Below are positions 18,830 to 27,294 of a stretch of DNA of 64,000 nt, in pieces. The stretch spans positions 2,840,746 to 2,904,745 of the forward strand of contig NZ_JAERQZ010000001.1 of assembly GCF_016735515.1 (NCBI RefSeq). The letters are read 5' to 3'. The notes below the pieces were generated by a model. The model did not search any database and was not told the DNA's origin. It saw nothing but the letters and a program-made list of their open reading frames with translations. This DNA is from Piscinibacter sp. HJYY11. Lineage in GTDB: Bacteria; Pseudomonadota; Gammaproteobacteria; Burkholderiales; Burkholderiaceae_C. A program made the translations under genes and the position numbers. Each line of letters opens with the position of its first letter. Within the stretch, counting starts at the first letter, position 1.

Positions 18830-18972
18830 GTGTTCTCCATTCCTTGGTCTGAGGCATCTTAGCCACGCAGGTGTGGCCGCTCGGCCGACCGAATCAACCG
18901 TGTGTCGGGCTCCCTTGACCGCGCCGGCCGCAGGCCTTTCGCTAGCCCGGGGTTCGCGCTACCTTTCAGGCT

Positions 18973-19734
18973 GTGACAGCCGTTCTCGCCCTGCCCTTCC
19001 TGCTGGCCATCGCAGTGGCCGGCCACATCCTGCTCAGCCGGGGCGCCAAGGCGCTGGCCTCGGCGGCCTACCCGTTGGCCAGCGGCGAGCCCGAATTCGC
19101 CGGCTACGAGCGGCGTGTCTACGGCACCGCCGACCGCGCCATGCTCGAAGTCGTGGCCCTGGTGCTGGCCTCCGGCATCGTGATGTGGATCGGCATGACC
19201 TGGAAGCTCAGCTGGGTCGGCGTGCTGGGGTTCCTGATGCTGCTGGGCGCGGTGGCGCTCGACATGGCGCGCTGGGAGCGCGTGACCGTCAGCGCGAGCT
19301 ACGTCTGGTTCCAGCGCGGCTTTGGCCACAAGGTGCACCAGGTGGCGATCGAGAACATCCGCGACGTCTCGGTGGTCGAGGCCGACGCCCCCGGCTACAC
19401 GCTGCGCCACTTCAACCGCAACCGCACCTGCCGGCTCAACATGCGCATGAACGACAAGCGCGTGGTGGCCCTGCCCAAGACCGATGCACACAGCGAGGTG
19501 GAGGCGGTGGAATCGCTGGCCAACCACATCCGGAGCCGCCAGCAGCTGGGCGGCGACCGCGAAGCCGTCAAGCGCTCGGCCGACGAGGGCAGCGCTGCTG
19601 CGGCCCGCGCGGCCCAGGAGCCCGCCTCGATGGACCGCGAGCTGATGCGCGAGCTGCGCCGCCTGCGCAAGCAGGCGCAATCCCCCGACCTGCCCCCGGC
19701 CGTGAAGCGCGTGGAAGGCTCCGGCAAAGCCTGA
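18973..19734 (+). CDS. Two-helix membrane protein of unknown function
   Basis: A 253-residue protein starting at GTG. It has an N-terminal hydrophobic helix (residues 2-20), two more (about 55-75 and 80-95), and then a compact soluble domain with VTVSASYVWFQRGFGHK and IENIRDVSVVEADAPGYTL that reads like a bacterial PH-like domain. The C-terminal 60 residues are charged and probably helical (MDRELMRELRRLRKQ). I do not recognise the family. It lies four bases ahead of pepP and is probably co-transcribed. Confidence 0.7.
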   Translation: MTAVLALPFLLAIAVAGHILLSRGAKALASAAYPLASGEPEFAGYERRVYGTADRAMLEVVALVLASGIVMWIGMTWKLSWVGVLGFLMLLGAVALDMARWERVTVSASYVWFQRGFGHKVHQVAIENIRDVSVVEADAPGYTLRHFNRNRTCRLNMRMNDKRVVALPKTDAHSEVEAVESLANHIRSRQQLGGDREAVKRSADEGSAAAARAAQEPASMDRELMRELRRLRKQAQSPDLPPAVKRVEGSGKA

Positions 19735-19738
19735 CCCG

Positions 19739-21124
19739 ATGAGCGCCGTGCACCGTGAACGCCGCGCCGAGCTGGCCCGGCGCCTGCGTGCCGCCGGCGG
19801 CGGCCTCGCCATCGTCTCGACCGCCCCCGAGGCGATGCGCAGCCGCGATTCCGAATACCCGTTCCGGCCCGACAGCCACTTCCACCACCTCACCGGCTTC
19901 GACGAGCCCGAGGCCACGCTGGTGCTGCGCGCCGATGGCCACTGCGAGCTCTTCTGCCGCGACAAGCACCCCGAGCAGGAGGTCTGGACCGGCGTGCGCC
20001 TGGGGCCCGAGGCGGCCCGCGACGCGCTGGGCGTCGACGCGGCCTCTTCCATCGCGCAGCTCGACCAGCGCCTGCCCGAGCTGCTGAACCAGCAGCCCGC
20101 CGTCTGGACGGTCTTCGGCACCCGCGGCACGCTCGACGAGCAGCTCGACGGCTGGCTGGCCGCCGTGCGCGAGCAGTCCCACTTCGGCCACGCGCCGCCG
20201 GTCTCGCACCGCGACCTGGCCGCGATGCTCGACGAGATGCGTCTCTTCAAGGCCGCTGACGAGCTGGCCCTGATGCGGCGCGCCGCCGCCATCTCCGCCG
20301 CGGCCCATGTGCGCGCGATGCGCTTCTGCGCCGCACGCTTCCGCGCCGAGCCGGCGGGCGAGCTCGCCGAATACGAAATCGAGGCCGAGCTGCTGCATGA
20401 GTTCCGCCGCCAGGGCGCGGCCGGCCCGGCCTACCCGTCGATCGTCGCGGCGGGGGCCAACGCCTGCGTGCTGCATCACAGCGCCGGCCCGACGCGCCTG
20501 CGGGCCGGCGAGCTGTGCCTGATCGACGCCGGCTGCGAGTTCGACGGCTACGCGAGCGACATCACGCGCACCTTCCCCGCCAGCGGCCGCTACAGCGCGC
20601 CGCAACGCGAGCTGTACGACATCGTGGTCGCGGCGCAGGACGCGGCCGTCGCCGTCACGCGGCCCGGCGAGCGCCACCGCGAGGCGCACCACGCCGCGGT
20701 GCGGGTGCTGGCGCAAGGCATGCTCGACACCGGCCTCCTGAGCCACGACCGCCACGGCACGCTCGACGACATCATCGAGCGCGCAAGCTACCGCCAGTTC
20801 TACATGCACGGCACCGGCCACTGGCTGGGCCGCGACGTGCACGACACCGGCGACTACCTCTCGCGCGACGAAGCGCCGTTCGAGCAGCCCGACTACCTGG
20901 GCGGCCGTGTCGTCAAGCACCCTTCGCGCAAGCTCGAGCCCGGCATGGTGGTGACGCTGGAGCCGGGCCTCTACGTGCGCCCGGCCGAAGGCGTGCCCGA
21001 GCGCTACTGGCACATCGGCATCCGCATCGAGGACGACGCGGTGGTCACCCCCACAGGCTGCGAGCTCATCAGCCGCGGCGTGCCGGTGCGGGCCGACGAG
21101 ATCGAAGCGCTGATGCGCGGCTAG
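19739..21124 (+). CDS. pepP: Xaa-Pro aminopeptidase
   Basis: A 461-residue pita-bread-fold metallopeptidase that removes N-terminal residues ahead of proline. The N-terminal domain opens with RRAELARRL and has the PFRPDSHFHHLTGF motif of PepP. Metal ligands appear in order: two Asp in LIDAGCEFDGYASDITRTFP, His in MHGTGHWLGRDVHD, Glu in MVVTLEPGLYV and Glu in IGIRIEDDAVVT. Its TAG stop lies in a CTAG palindrome that also supplies the stop of the convergent FAD oxidoreductase. Confidence 0.95.
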   Translation: MSAVHRERRAELARRLRAAGGGLAIVSTAPEAMRSRDSEYPFRPDSHFHHLTGFDEPEATLVLRADGHCELFCRDKHPEQEVWTGVRLGPEAARDALGVDAASSIAQLDQRLPELLNQQPAVWTVFGTRGTLDEQLDGWLAAVREQSHFGHAPPVSHRDLAAMLDEMRLFKAADELALMRRAAAISAAAHVRAMRFCAARFRAEPAGELAEYEIEAELLHEFRRQGAAGPAYPSIVAAGANACVLHHSAGPTRLRAGELCLIDAGCEFDGYASDITRTFPASGRYSAPQRELYDIVVAAQDAAVAVTRPGERHREAHHAAVRVLAQGMLDTGLLSHDRHGTLDDIIERASYRQFYMHGTGHWLGRDVHDTGDYLSRDEAPFEQPDYLGGRVVKHPSRKLEPGMVVTLEPGLYVRPAEGVPERYWHIGIRIEDDAVVTPTGCELISRGVPVRADEIEALMRG

Positions 21125-22731
21125 CCGAGGGCGCGGCCCACGCGGGTGCCGTGGAAGAAGGCTTCCTCGAACACCGAGTAGCCCGACAGGTCGCTGTGCG
21201 CGAAGTGCACCCGTGTGCCGGGGCGTGCAGGTGACTGCAGGGCGTGCAGCGCCGCATGGCCACGCAGTCCGGGCAGCGGGATGCTCATCGCGTGGCCGTA
21301 GCGCATGAGGTCGACGCGTTTCACCTTGGCAGGCAGGTCGGGGTGCGCCTTCGCCATGTCGGCCAGCACCACGCGCGACCAGGTCGCCCAGTCGTCGTTC
21401 AGCAGGCGTGTGCGGTGGGCACGCAGTTGCTCGGCGTTGTCGCCCCCCAGCGCCCAGTAGCTGGTGAGCACCGTCGGGCCGGGGTGCGGGCGGGTGCTCT
21501 GGTGCATGGCGTTCACATAGCCAAGCGCGGGGCTGCCGTGGAGCACGTTGTCCCATGCGGGGGGCGCGCCGCCGGCATCGTCGAGCGGCTCGTCGATGTG
21601 CAGGTTGGCGACCAGCCACGGCGCATGGCGCATCGGCGTGACGGCGGCCTGCAGCGCCGCGGGCGGCGCGCGCAGCAGGCGGGCCGAGATGAAAAGCGGC
21701 GTGGCGAGCACCACCTGCTTCGCCGTCCAGCGCTCGAGGCGCTCGGCCGCCGCGTGCCACAGGTCCACACTCACCTCGTGCCGCCCTTCTTCCACCCCCA
21801 AGGCAACGAGCCCGGTGTGCAGGCGTTCGCGGTGCGGCTCGGCCAGTCGCTCGGTGAGCCAGCCGTTGCCCTGCGGCCAGGTGAGCACGCCTTCGCGCGT
21901 GTCGCCGTCAGCGTCGTCACCCGGCGCGTGAAAGCCATGCCGACTGGCGAAATAGTGCAGGCCGGCCCAGGCCGAGACGTGGCCGAGGCCGGCGCCATAG
22001 TCGTCGCGGCAGCAGTAGTCGAGGTAGGTGCGCAGCGCCGGCGCGTCGAAGCGATGGGTGTCGAGCCACTGTGCGAAGGTGACGGCGTCGAGCGCCTGAT
22101 GCGAGGGCGTCCACGGCGCGCGCGAGGTCGGCAGGCTGAAGCCGAGCCGTGCCACACGCGCCACCTCCTCACCGAAGCGGCGGTACTGCGCGAGCGTGGC
22201 CTCGGGCTGGTCGATCACCGGCAGCAGGCCTTCCTGCCACTGGCCGCCGATGAAGAGCCGCTCCTGCGGGCTGTGGCAGAGATGCCGCTCGTCGTAGACG
22301 CGCCGGCCGTGTTCGATGCGGCTCAGGCCCAAGGACGCCAGCAGCTCGACCAGGTCGACATCGGCCTCGGCGGGCACCGGCAGGTAGTGCGCACCGAGCG
22401 GGCAGGCCATGCCGGCGATGCGGTGGCCGCGGCTGTTGCCGCCGGCGGCGTCTTCGAGGTCGACGAGATGCACGTCGTCGATGTTTCGGCGTGCCAGCGC
22501 GCGAGCGCAGGCCAGGCCGGCCACGCCGGCGCCGACGATGAGCACGTTGACGCGGCGTGTCGCCGCAGGCGTGGGGAGGCTGCCGCTCTTGAGGTCGCGC
22601 AGGCGGTGGCCCCGCGCATGATCCGCGCCGACCCACCCGCCGTCGTACGGCGACTCGGGCGTGCGCTTGCAGGCCGCCACCAGCGGCAGGCTCGCCGCTG
22701 CAAAGAGCAGCGAGCGCCGGCGCGAGCTCAT
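21121..22731 (-). CDS. Exported FAD-dependent oxidoreductase (Tat/lipoprotein signal) in SPFH-polyamine cluster
   Basis: A 536-residue flavin amine-oxidase-like protein. The N-terminus has a twin-arginine run (SSRRRSLLFAAASLPL) and a lipobox-like LVAAC, indicating Tat export as a folded, lipid-anchored protein. A Rossmann motif VLIVGAGVAGLACARALA follows near residue 60, and the C-terminus has GTRVHFAHSDLSGYSVFEEA, the usual FAD-binding end. The start overlaps the stop of the aminopropyltransferase gene as ATGA, so the two are translationally coupled. A polyamine or related amine oxidation role is suggested by context only; the substrate is unknown. Confidence 0.83.
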   Translation of the reverse strand: MSSRRRSLLFAAASLPLVAACKRTPESPYDGGWVGADHARGHRLRDLKSGSLPTPAATRRVNVLIVGAGVAGLACARALARRNIDDVHLVDLEDAAGGNSRGHRIAGMACPLGAHYLPVPAEADVDLVELLASLGLSRIEHGRRVYDERHLCHSPQERLFIGGQWQEGLLPVIDQPEATLAQYRRFGEEVARVARLGFSLPTSRAPWTPSHQALDAVTFAQWLDTHRFDAPALRTYLDYCCRDDYGAGLGHVSAWAGLHYFASRHGFHAPGDDADGDTREGVLTWPQGNGWLTERLAEPHRERLHTGLVALGVEEGRHEVSVDLWHAAAERLERWTAKQVVLATPLFISARLLRAPPAALQAAVTPMRHAPWLVANLHIDEPLDDAGGAPPAWDNVLHGSPALGYVNAMHQSTRPHPGPTVLTSYWALGGDNAEQLRAHRTRLLNDDWATWSRVVLADMAKAHPDLPAKVKRVDLMRYGHAMSIPLPGLRGHAALHALQSPARPGTRVHFAHSDLSGYSVFEEAFFHGTRVGRALG

Positions 22732-24287
22732 GGATGCACCCGGCCCCATTCCTGCTCGAAGGTCTGCACCAGCACCTGGTTCGACAGCCGGTTCGGCTCG
22801 GCCGGCACGCGCGCCATGTCGGGCGGGAACTGCAGCAGGCCGGGCAGGCCTTCGACGGTGAGGAAACGCAGGCCGCTCGGCAGCGCGGTCGGGAGGCGGA
22901 ACGGCCGGCGACTGGCCAGGATGAAGCCCCACTCGCCGAAGCTCGGCACGTGCGCGTGGTACGGCGTGGTGGTGAGGCCGGCGGCCTCGAGCGTGGTGGC
23001 GACCGTCCAGTAGCTCTTGCGCGCGATCAGCGGCGAGGTGGTCTGCACCACCGCATAACCCGAGGCGGCGAGGTGCGCGTCGAGCAGCGTGTAGAAGCTC
23101 GTCGTGTAGAGCTTGCCGAGCGAGAAGTTGGTGGGGTCGGGGAAGTCGACCACGATCACGTCGAAGGTGCCGGCGCTCTTTTCTTTCTCCTGTTCCAGCC
23201 AGGCGAAGGCATCGGCGTTGACGACCGTGAGCTTGGGCGAACGCAGCGCATCGCCGTTGAGCTCGCGCAGCATCGGCTGCTCGGCGAAGAGCGTCGTCAT
23301 GTGCGGGTCGAGCTCGACCAGCGTCACCGCCTCCACGCTCGGGTGCTTGAGCACCTCGCGCACCGCCATGCCGTCGCCACCGCCGAGCACCAGCACGCGC
23401 TTGGGCGCGCCGTGCGCTGCCATCGCCGGGTGCACCAGGGCCTCGTGGTAGCGGTATTCGTCGCGCGAGTGGAACTGCAGGTTGCCGTTCAGGTAGAGCC
23501 GCACACCGGCCCGCCCCGAGGTGACCACCACCCGCTGGTAGCGGCTGGTCTCGCTGTACACGATGCGGTCGGCGTAGAAGCGGTCTTCGGCCCAGGTGCT
23601 GATCTCATCGGCATAGGCCATCGCGCCGAGCAACGCCGCAATGACGCCCACGCAGGCGACGACATGCGACCACAGCTCGCGCAGCTCGCCGCGAAAGAGC
23701 CACAGTGCCCACACCGCCACGGCCGCGTTGAGCAGGCCGAAGAAGGCGCCGGTGCGCACGAGCCCGAGGTGCGGCACCAGCAGCAGCGGAAAGGCGACCG
23801 CGACCGCGAGCGCGCCGAGGTAGTCGAAGGTCAGCACCTGGGAGACCAGGTCCTTCAGCGCATAGCGTTCGCTGAAGTGGCGCTTCAAGATGCGCATCAC
23901 CAGCGGGATCTCCAGGCCCACCAGCGTGCCGACCAACAGCACCAGGCTGTAGAGCACGAAGCGGAAGCCGGCCGTCGGCAGCGTCTGCAGCGCGAAGAGC
24001 GCCGCCGGCATCAGCCCGCCGATGAGGCCGACCAGGAGCTCGATGCGCAGGAAGTGCGCCACCAGCTGGCGCTCGAAATAGCGCGACAGCCACGAGCCGA
24101 TGCCCATCGCGAAGAGGTAGGCGCCGATGATGGTGGAGAACTGCAGGACCGAGTCGCCCAGCAGGTAGCTCGCCAGCGCACCCGCCGCCAGCTCGTACAC
24201 CAGCCCGCAGGCGGCGACGACGAAGACCGACGCCAGCAGCGCGACTTCGGCCGGGCGGATGCGCGCGGCCGGCTCGGTGGTGTTCAA
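22728..24287 (-). CDS. Membrane-bound polyamine aminopropyltransferase (spermidine synthase-like)
   Basis: A 519-residue protein with about seven to eight membrane helices in the first 230 residues (FVVAACGLVYELAAG onward) fused to a cytoplasmic spermidine-synthase domain. That domain has YQRVVVTS, LYLNGNLQFHSRDEYRYHEAL, the SAM-site VLVLGGGDGMAVREVLKHP and the catalytic-region VDFPDP. Soluble SpeE enzymes lack the membrane part. It would transfer an aminopropyl group from decarboxylated SAM to an amine acceptor, perhaps one presented at the membrane. It lies five bases after the DUF350 gene and overlaps the FAD oxidoreductase gene. Confidence 0.9.
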   Translation of the reverse strand: MNTTEPAARIRPAEVALLASVFVVAACGLVYELAAGALASYLLGDSVLQFSTIIGAYLFAMGIGSWLSRYFERQLVAHFLRIELLVGLIGGLMPAALFALQTLPTAGFRFVLYSLVLLVGTLVGLEIPLVMRILKRHFSERYALKDLVSQVLTFDYLGALAVAVAFPLLLVPHLGLVRTGAFFGLLNAAVAVWALWLFRGELRELWSHVVACVGVIAALLGAMAYADEISTWAEDRFYADRIVYSETSRYQRVVVTSGRAGVRLYLNGNLQFHSRDEYRYHEALVHPAMAAHGAPKRVLVLGGGDGMAVREVLKHPSVEAVTLVELDPHMTTLFAEQPMLRELNGDALRSPKLTVVNADAFAWLEQEKEKSAGTFDVIVVDFPDPTNFSLGKLYTTSFYTLLDAHLAASGYAVVQTTSPLIARKSYWTVATTLEAAGLTTTPYHAHVPSFGEWGFILASRRPFRLPTALPSGLRFLTVEGLPGLLQFPPDMARVPAEPNRLSNQVLVQTFEQEWGRVHP

Positions 24288-24291
24288 CGCA

Positions 24292-24513
24292 CTAGTGGAT
24301 GGCGGCCGCGACGATCAAGCCGATCGCGATGCACATCGCACCCACCACGATGGCGAGCGCGACGTTCTTCTTCTCGACGATCTCGCCCCACAGGTCATAG
24401 GGCGTGAGCTTGTCGACGATGACGAAGCAGATCCAGAACACGAACACACCGATCAGCGCGTACAGGATGGACCCGAAGAAGACGCTGGGCTTCAGCCATT
24501 CGATACCCATCAT
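24292..24513 (-). CDS. DUF350 small membrane protein
   Basis: A 73-residue protein with two hydrophobic helices (about residues 10-30 and 50-70) joined by VDKLTPYDLWGEIVEKKN, matching half of the DUF350/YjfL family. An AAGGAGA ribosome site precedes the chosen ATG-ATG start; an ORF extending further upstream lacks support and overlaps the neighbour. DUF350 genes recur beside spermidine-synthase-like, SPFH and PspA-type envelope-stress genes in many bacteria, but their biochemical function is unknown. Confidence 0.85.
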   Translation of the reverse strand: MMGIEWLKPSVFFGSILYALIGVFVFWICFVIVDKLTPYDLWGEIVEKKNVALAIVVGAMCIAIGLIVAAAIH

Positions 24514-24547
24514 GGGACTCTCCTTGAGAAATTGAGAAGCAGATGCA

Positions 24548-26128
24548 TCACTTGTGGCCGCCGCCGCTGGAGAAGCCGCCCCACGAGCCCCCGCTCGTGC
24601 GGTAGCCGCTGCTGCGGTTGCTGGCCAGGCAGCTCTGGTATTCCTGCGAGGCTTCACCATAGCTGGCACGCAGGGGCTCGCAGTCGCGGCGGTCGTCGTC
24701 GCTGCAGCGGAAGAGCATCAGCAGCACCACGACGATGAACACCCAGAAGAAGATCTTGGCGAGCAGGCTCGCCGCGTTGCCCGAGGTCGGGCCGGCATCG
24801 CGCTTGAGTGCAGCGCTCTTGTCGGCGTCCAGGCGGAAGGCCTTGGCCACGTCGGCGGCGTTGAGCGTCTCGCCGGCCGACCAGACCTGCTCGCCCTCGG
24901 TCATCTCGAGGTTGAGCCGCTTGCCGCCAGGGCCCTGGTAGTCGACGTTGCTCGTCTGTTCTCCACGCTTGAGCTGCCAGTAGAACTCGCCCAGCACGTA
25001 GGTGATGCGGCCGGTGTAGCGGTACATCTGGCGGTACTGCGCGCCCTGGTAGCGCACGCCGTTCCCCGAGGGCGTGGGCACCCCGGTGATGGGGGCCGAC
25101 CAGCTCCAGCCGTCTTCGGCGTCGACGAGAAAGGCGAACCCTTCTTCGCGGTGATAGAGCAGATATTCGCGCCAGAAGCTCTGCTCGTCCTCGCCTTCTT
25201 CGCAGCGCTCCACGTAGCCGACCACCTGCCAGGCGCGGGCGATCTTGCCGAGCTTGAGCGTGCCCACCCGCCCGAGCGGGATCTGCGGCTCGTCGCCGTT
25301 GTCCTGGGCGTAGTGGGCCAGGTCACCGCCGATGCCCTTGCCGGCGCCATCGGCGGAGGTGAGGTCGACCACCGCATGGCACTGGTGGCAGACGATGCTC
25401 TGCGTGGTGGAGAGCTTGACCTCGAGCGAGGTTCCGCAGCTCGGGCATTCGATGCTGCGACCCTTCAACGTCTTCTCTGCGCCGCCGGCGAGGCCGGTCA
25501 TCGCGAGCTCGCTGATCGCGACCGAGCGGCCGATCGACCAGTGTGGCGCCGCGGGGTCGCTGTAGTCGAGCGTGCCGACCTCGTCGCGCGCGTTGCGCAG
25601 GTCGGCGACGACGAAGCCGCGCTCGGTGTTGGGCTTGAAGGGCAGTTCGCCTTGGGCGGCGATCAGCTTGGCGGCGGTGACCGAGGCCACCGTCCACGGC
25701 TGGCCCGAGACGATCTGCTGGGCGCCGGGGCGCAGTTGCTCGGCCGGTGGGGCAGTGCCATCCAGCGCCACGTCGAACGAGAGGACGTAGCGGCCGTTGT
25801 CCTCGCTCAGCCAGCCGCTGCGGCCGCTGTCGAAGAGCGCGTGCCACTCGTTCCAGGTGCCGTCCTTGTAGCGGTACTGCAGGCGGCCCACGAGCGTGAA
25901 GCCGCTGCCCTGGTACTTGCCGCCGGCGCCTAACTGCAGCGGTGAGTGGTCATCGAAGAGCTCGGCACTTTCGCCGATCTTGCGCAGCGCCTCGCCCTCG
26001 CGGACGATGGTGCTGCGGCAGAAGCTGCAGACGGCGAAGGCCGATGCGGCCGAGCGGAAGTCGACCGGCGCGCCGCAGTTGGGGCACGCGGCCCGGTAGG
26101 CGCGCTGTGGGCTGGGTTCTGTTGCCAA
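24548..26128 (-). CDS. DUF4178 protein with two zinc ribbons and a membrane anchor
   Basis: A 526-residue protein with two similar halves. Each begins with a zinc ribbon (Cys15/18/34/37 in CPNCGAPVDF...CSFC, and Cys228/231/247/250 in CPSCGTSLEV...CHQC) followed by a DUF4178 beta-rich domain. Near residue 460 a single membrane helix (IFFWVFIVVVLLMLF) precedes a Cys/Asp-rich stretch and a Gly/Ser-rich end (SGGSWGGFSSGGG). It sits between the SPFH and DUF350 genes. The layout recalls the membrane partners of the SPFH protein in the Bacillus pspA-ydjGHI operon; function here is unproven. Confidence 0.85.
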   Translation of the reverse strand: MATEPSPQRAYRAACPNCGAPVDFRSAASAFAVCSFCRSTIVREGEALRKIGESAELFDDHSPLQLGAGGKYQGSGFTLVGRLQYRYKDGTWNEWHALFDSGRSGWLSEDNGRYVLSFDVALDGTAPPAEQLRPGAQQIVSGQPWTVASVTAAKLIAAQGELPFKPNTERGFVVADLRNARDEVGTLDYSDPAAPHWSIGRSVAISELAMTGLAGGAEKTLKGRSIECPSCGTSLEVKLSTTQSIVCHQCHAVVDLTSADGAGKGIGGDLAHYAQDNGDEPQIPLGRVGTLKLGKIARAWQVVGYVERCEEGEDEQSFWREYLLYHREEGFAFLVDAEDGWSWSAPITGVPTPSGNGVRYQGAQYRQMYRYTGRITYVLGEFYWQLKRGEQTSNVDYQGPGGKRLNLEMTEGEQVWSAGETLNAADVAKAFRLDADKSAALKRDAGPTSGNAASLLAKIFFWVFIVVVLLMLFRCSDDDRRDCEPLRASYGEASQEYQSCLASNRSSGYRTSGGSWGGFSSGGGHK

Positions 26129-26150
26129 GAGCGGTCGGTGCGCGAGCCGG

Positions 26151-27188
26151 TCAGACCAGCTTCTTCAGCAGTTCCGCTTTCTTGGCATCGAACTCCTCCT
26201 GCGTGAGGATGCCCTTGGCCTTGAGGTCGGCCAGCTTCTCGATCGTGGCCATCACCTCGTCGGGGCGGATGGCCGCCGCGGCAGCGGCGGCAGGCGCCTG
26301 CTGCCCACCCTGCAGGCCACTCGCCAATTGGCCGGCCAGCACCTGGCCCAGCGCCACGCCGGCGCCCAGGCCCATCGCATCGCCCGCCACGCTGCCGCCG
26401 CCCGAGCCCGCGCCTTCGGCGAACTTCGGAATCGACTGCGCCGTCTGGTACTGCATGAACTTGCCCATGTCGTTGCCGACCATGCCCATGCCGATCTTCT
26501 GGTCGAGGATCTTCTGCAGCTCCTCCGGCAGCGAGACGCTCTGCATCGTTACGCCCTCGAGCTTCAGGCCGAGCGCGGTGAATGACGGGGCGGTGGCTTC
26601 CTGCAGCGCCTTGGCAAACTCGATCTGGTTGGCCGCGAGGTCGAGGAAGGCCACCCCGCTCGAGGCCACTGCATCGGAGATGTGCTGCAGCATCAGGCCG
26701 CGCAACTGGCCGTCGAGGTCGCTGACGGTGTAGGTGTCGCGCGTGCCCGAGATCTCGGTGTGGAAGAGCTTCGGGTCGACGATGCGGTAGCTGTAGTTGC
26801 CGAACGCGCGCAGGCGCACGGCGCCGAAGTCCTTGTCGCGGATCGTGACCGGCTGCGTGGTGCCCCAGCGCTGGTCGATCTGCTGGCGGGTGCTGAAGAA
26901 GTAGACGTCGCTCTTGAACGGGCTCTGGAAGAGCTTGTCCCAGTTCTTGAGATAGGTGAGCACCGGCAGCGTCTGCGTGGTGAGCTTGTACATGCCGGGG
27001 CCGAACACGTCGGCCACCTTGCCTTCGTTCACGAAGACCGCCATCTGCGACTCGCGCACGGTGAGCGAGCCACCGTACTGGATTTCATTGCCGGCCATCG
27101 GGTAGCGCCAGGCGAGCACGCCGTCGCCGGACTCCGTCCATTCCAGAACGTCGATGAACTGTTTCTTGATGAAATCCATCAGGCCCAT
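26151..27188 (-). CDS. SPFH/Band 7 protein with C-terminal SHOCT motif (YdjI-like)
   Basis: A 345-residue SPFH-domain protein of the YdjI / virion-core-protein-like group: MGLMDFIKKQFIDVLEW start, VRESQMAVFVNEGKVADVFGPG, and a long helical stretch to about residue 240. A Gly/Ala-rich linker leads to a SHOCT motif (KLADLKAKGILTQEEFDAKK) at the end. It has no membrane helix and would associate with membranes peripherally. In Bacillus, YdjI is needed for PspA to gather at damaged membrane. First gene of the cluster, with a ribosome site GGGAGA ahead of the ATG; the in-frame start further up lacks support. Confidence 0.9.
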   Translation of the reverse strand: MGLMDFIKKQFIDVLEWTESGDGVLAWRYPMAGNEIQYGGSLTVRESQMAVFVNEGKVADVFGPGMYKLTTQTLPVLTYLKNWDKLFQSPFKSDVYFFSTRQQIDQRWGTTQPVTIRDKDFGAVRLRAFGNYSYRIVDPKLFHTEISGTRDTYTVSDLDGQLRGLMLQHISDAVASSGVAFLDLAANQIEFAKALQEATAPSFTALGLKLEGVTMQSVSLPEELQKILDQKIGMGMVGNDMGKFMQYQTAQSIPKFAEGAGSGGGSVAGDAMGLGAGVALGQVLAGQLASGLQGGQQAPAAAAAAAIRPDEVMATIEKLADLKAKGILTQEEFDAKKAELLKKLV

Positions 27189-27248
27189 GGTGGTCTCCCG
27201 TTGAAGAGGCAGATGATCATAGGGGCGAATGCGGCGCCCCAAAAAGCA

Positions 27249-27275
27249 AAAGCGGGCCGAAGCCCGCTTTGCATC
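27249..27275 (-). terminator. Intrinsic terminator after the PEP-CTERM gene
   Basis: A nine-base-pair stem AAAGCGGGC / GCCCGCTTT with a four-base loop. On the minus strand it is followed by TTTTGCTTTTT. It separates the PEP-CTERM gene from the SPFH cluster, which therefore needs its own promoter in the roughly 60 bases downstream of it. Confidence 0.7.
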
Positions 27276-27294
27276 TCACACCCGGAAACGCAGG

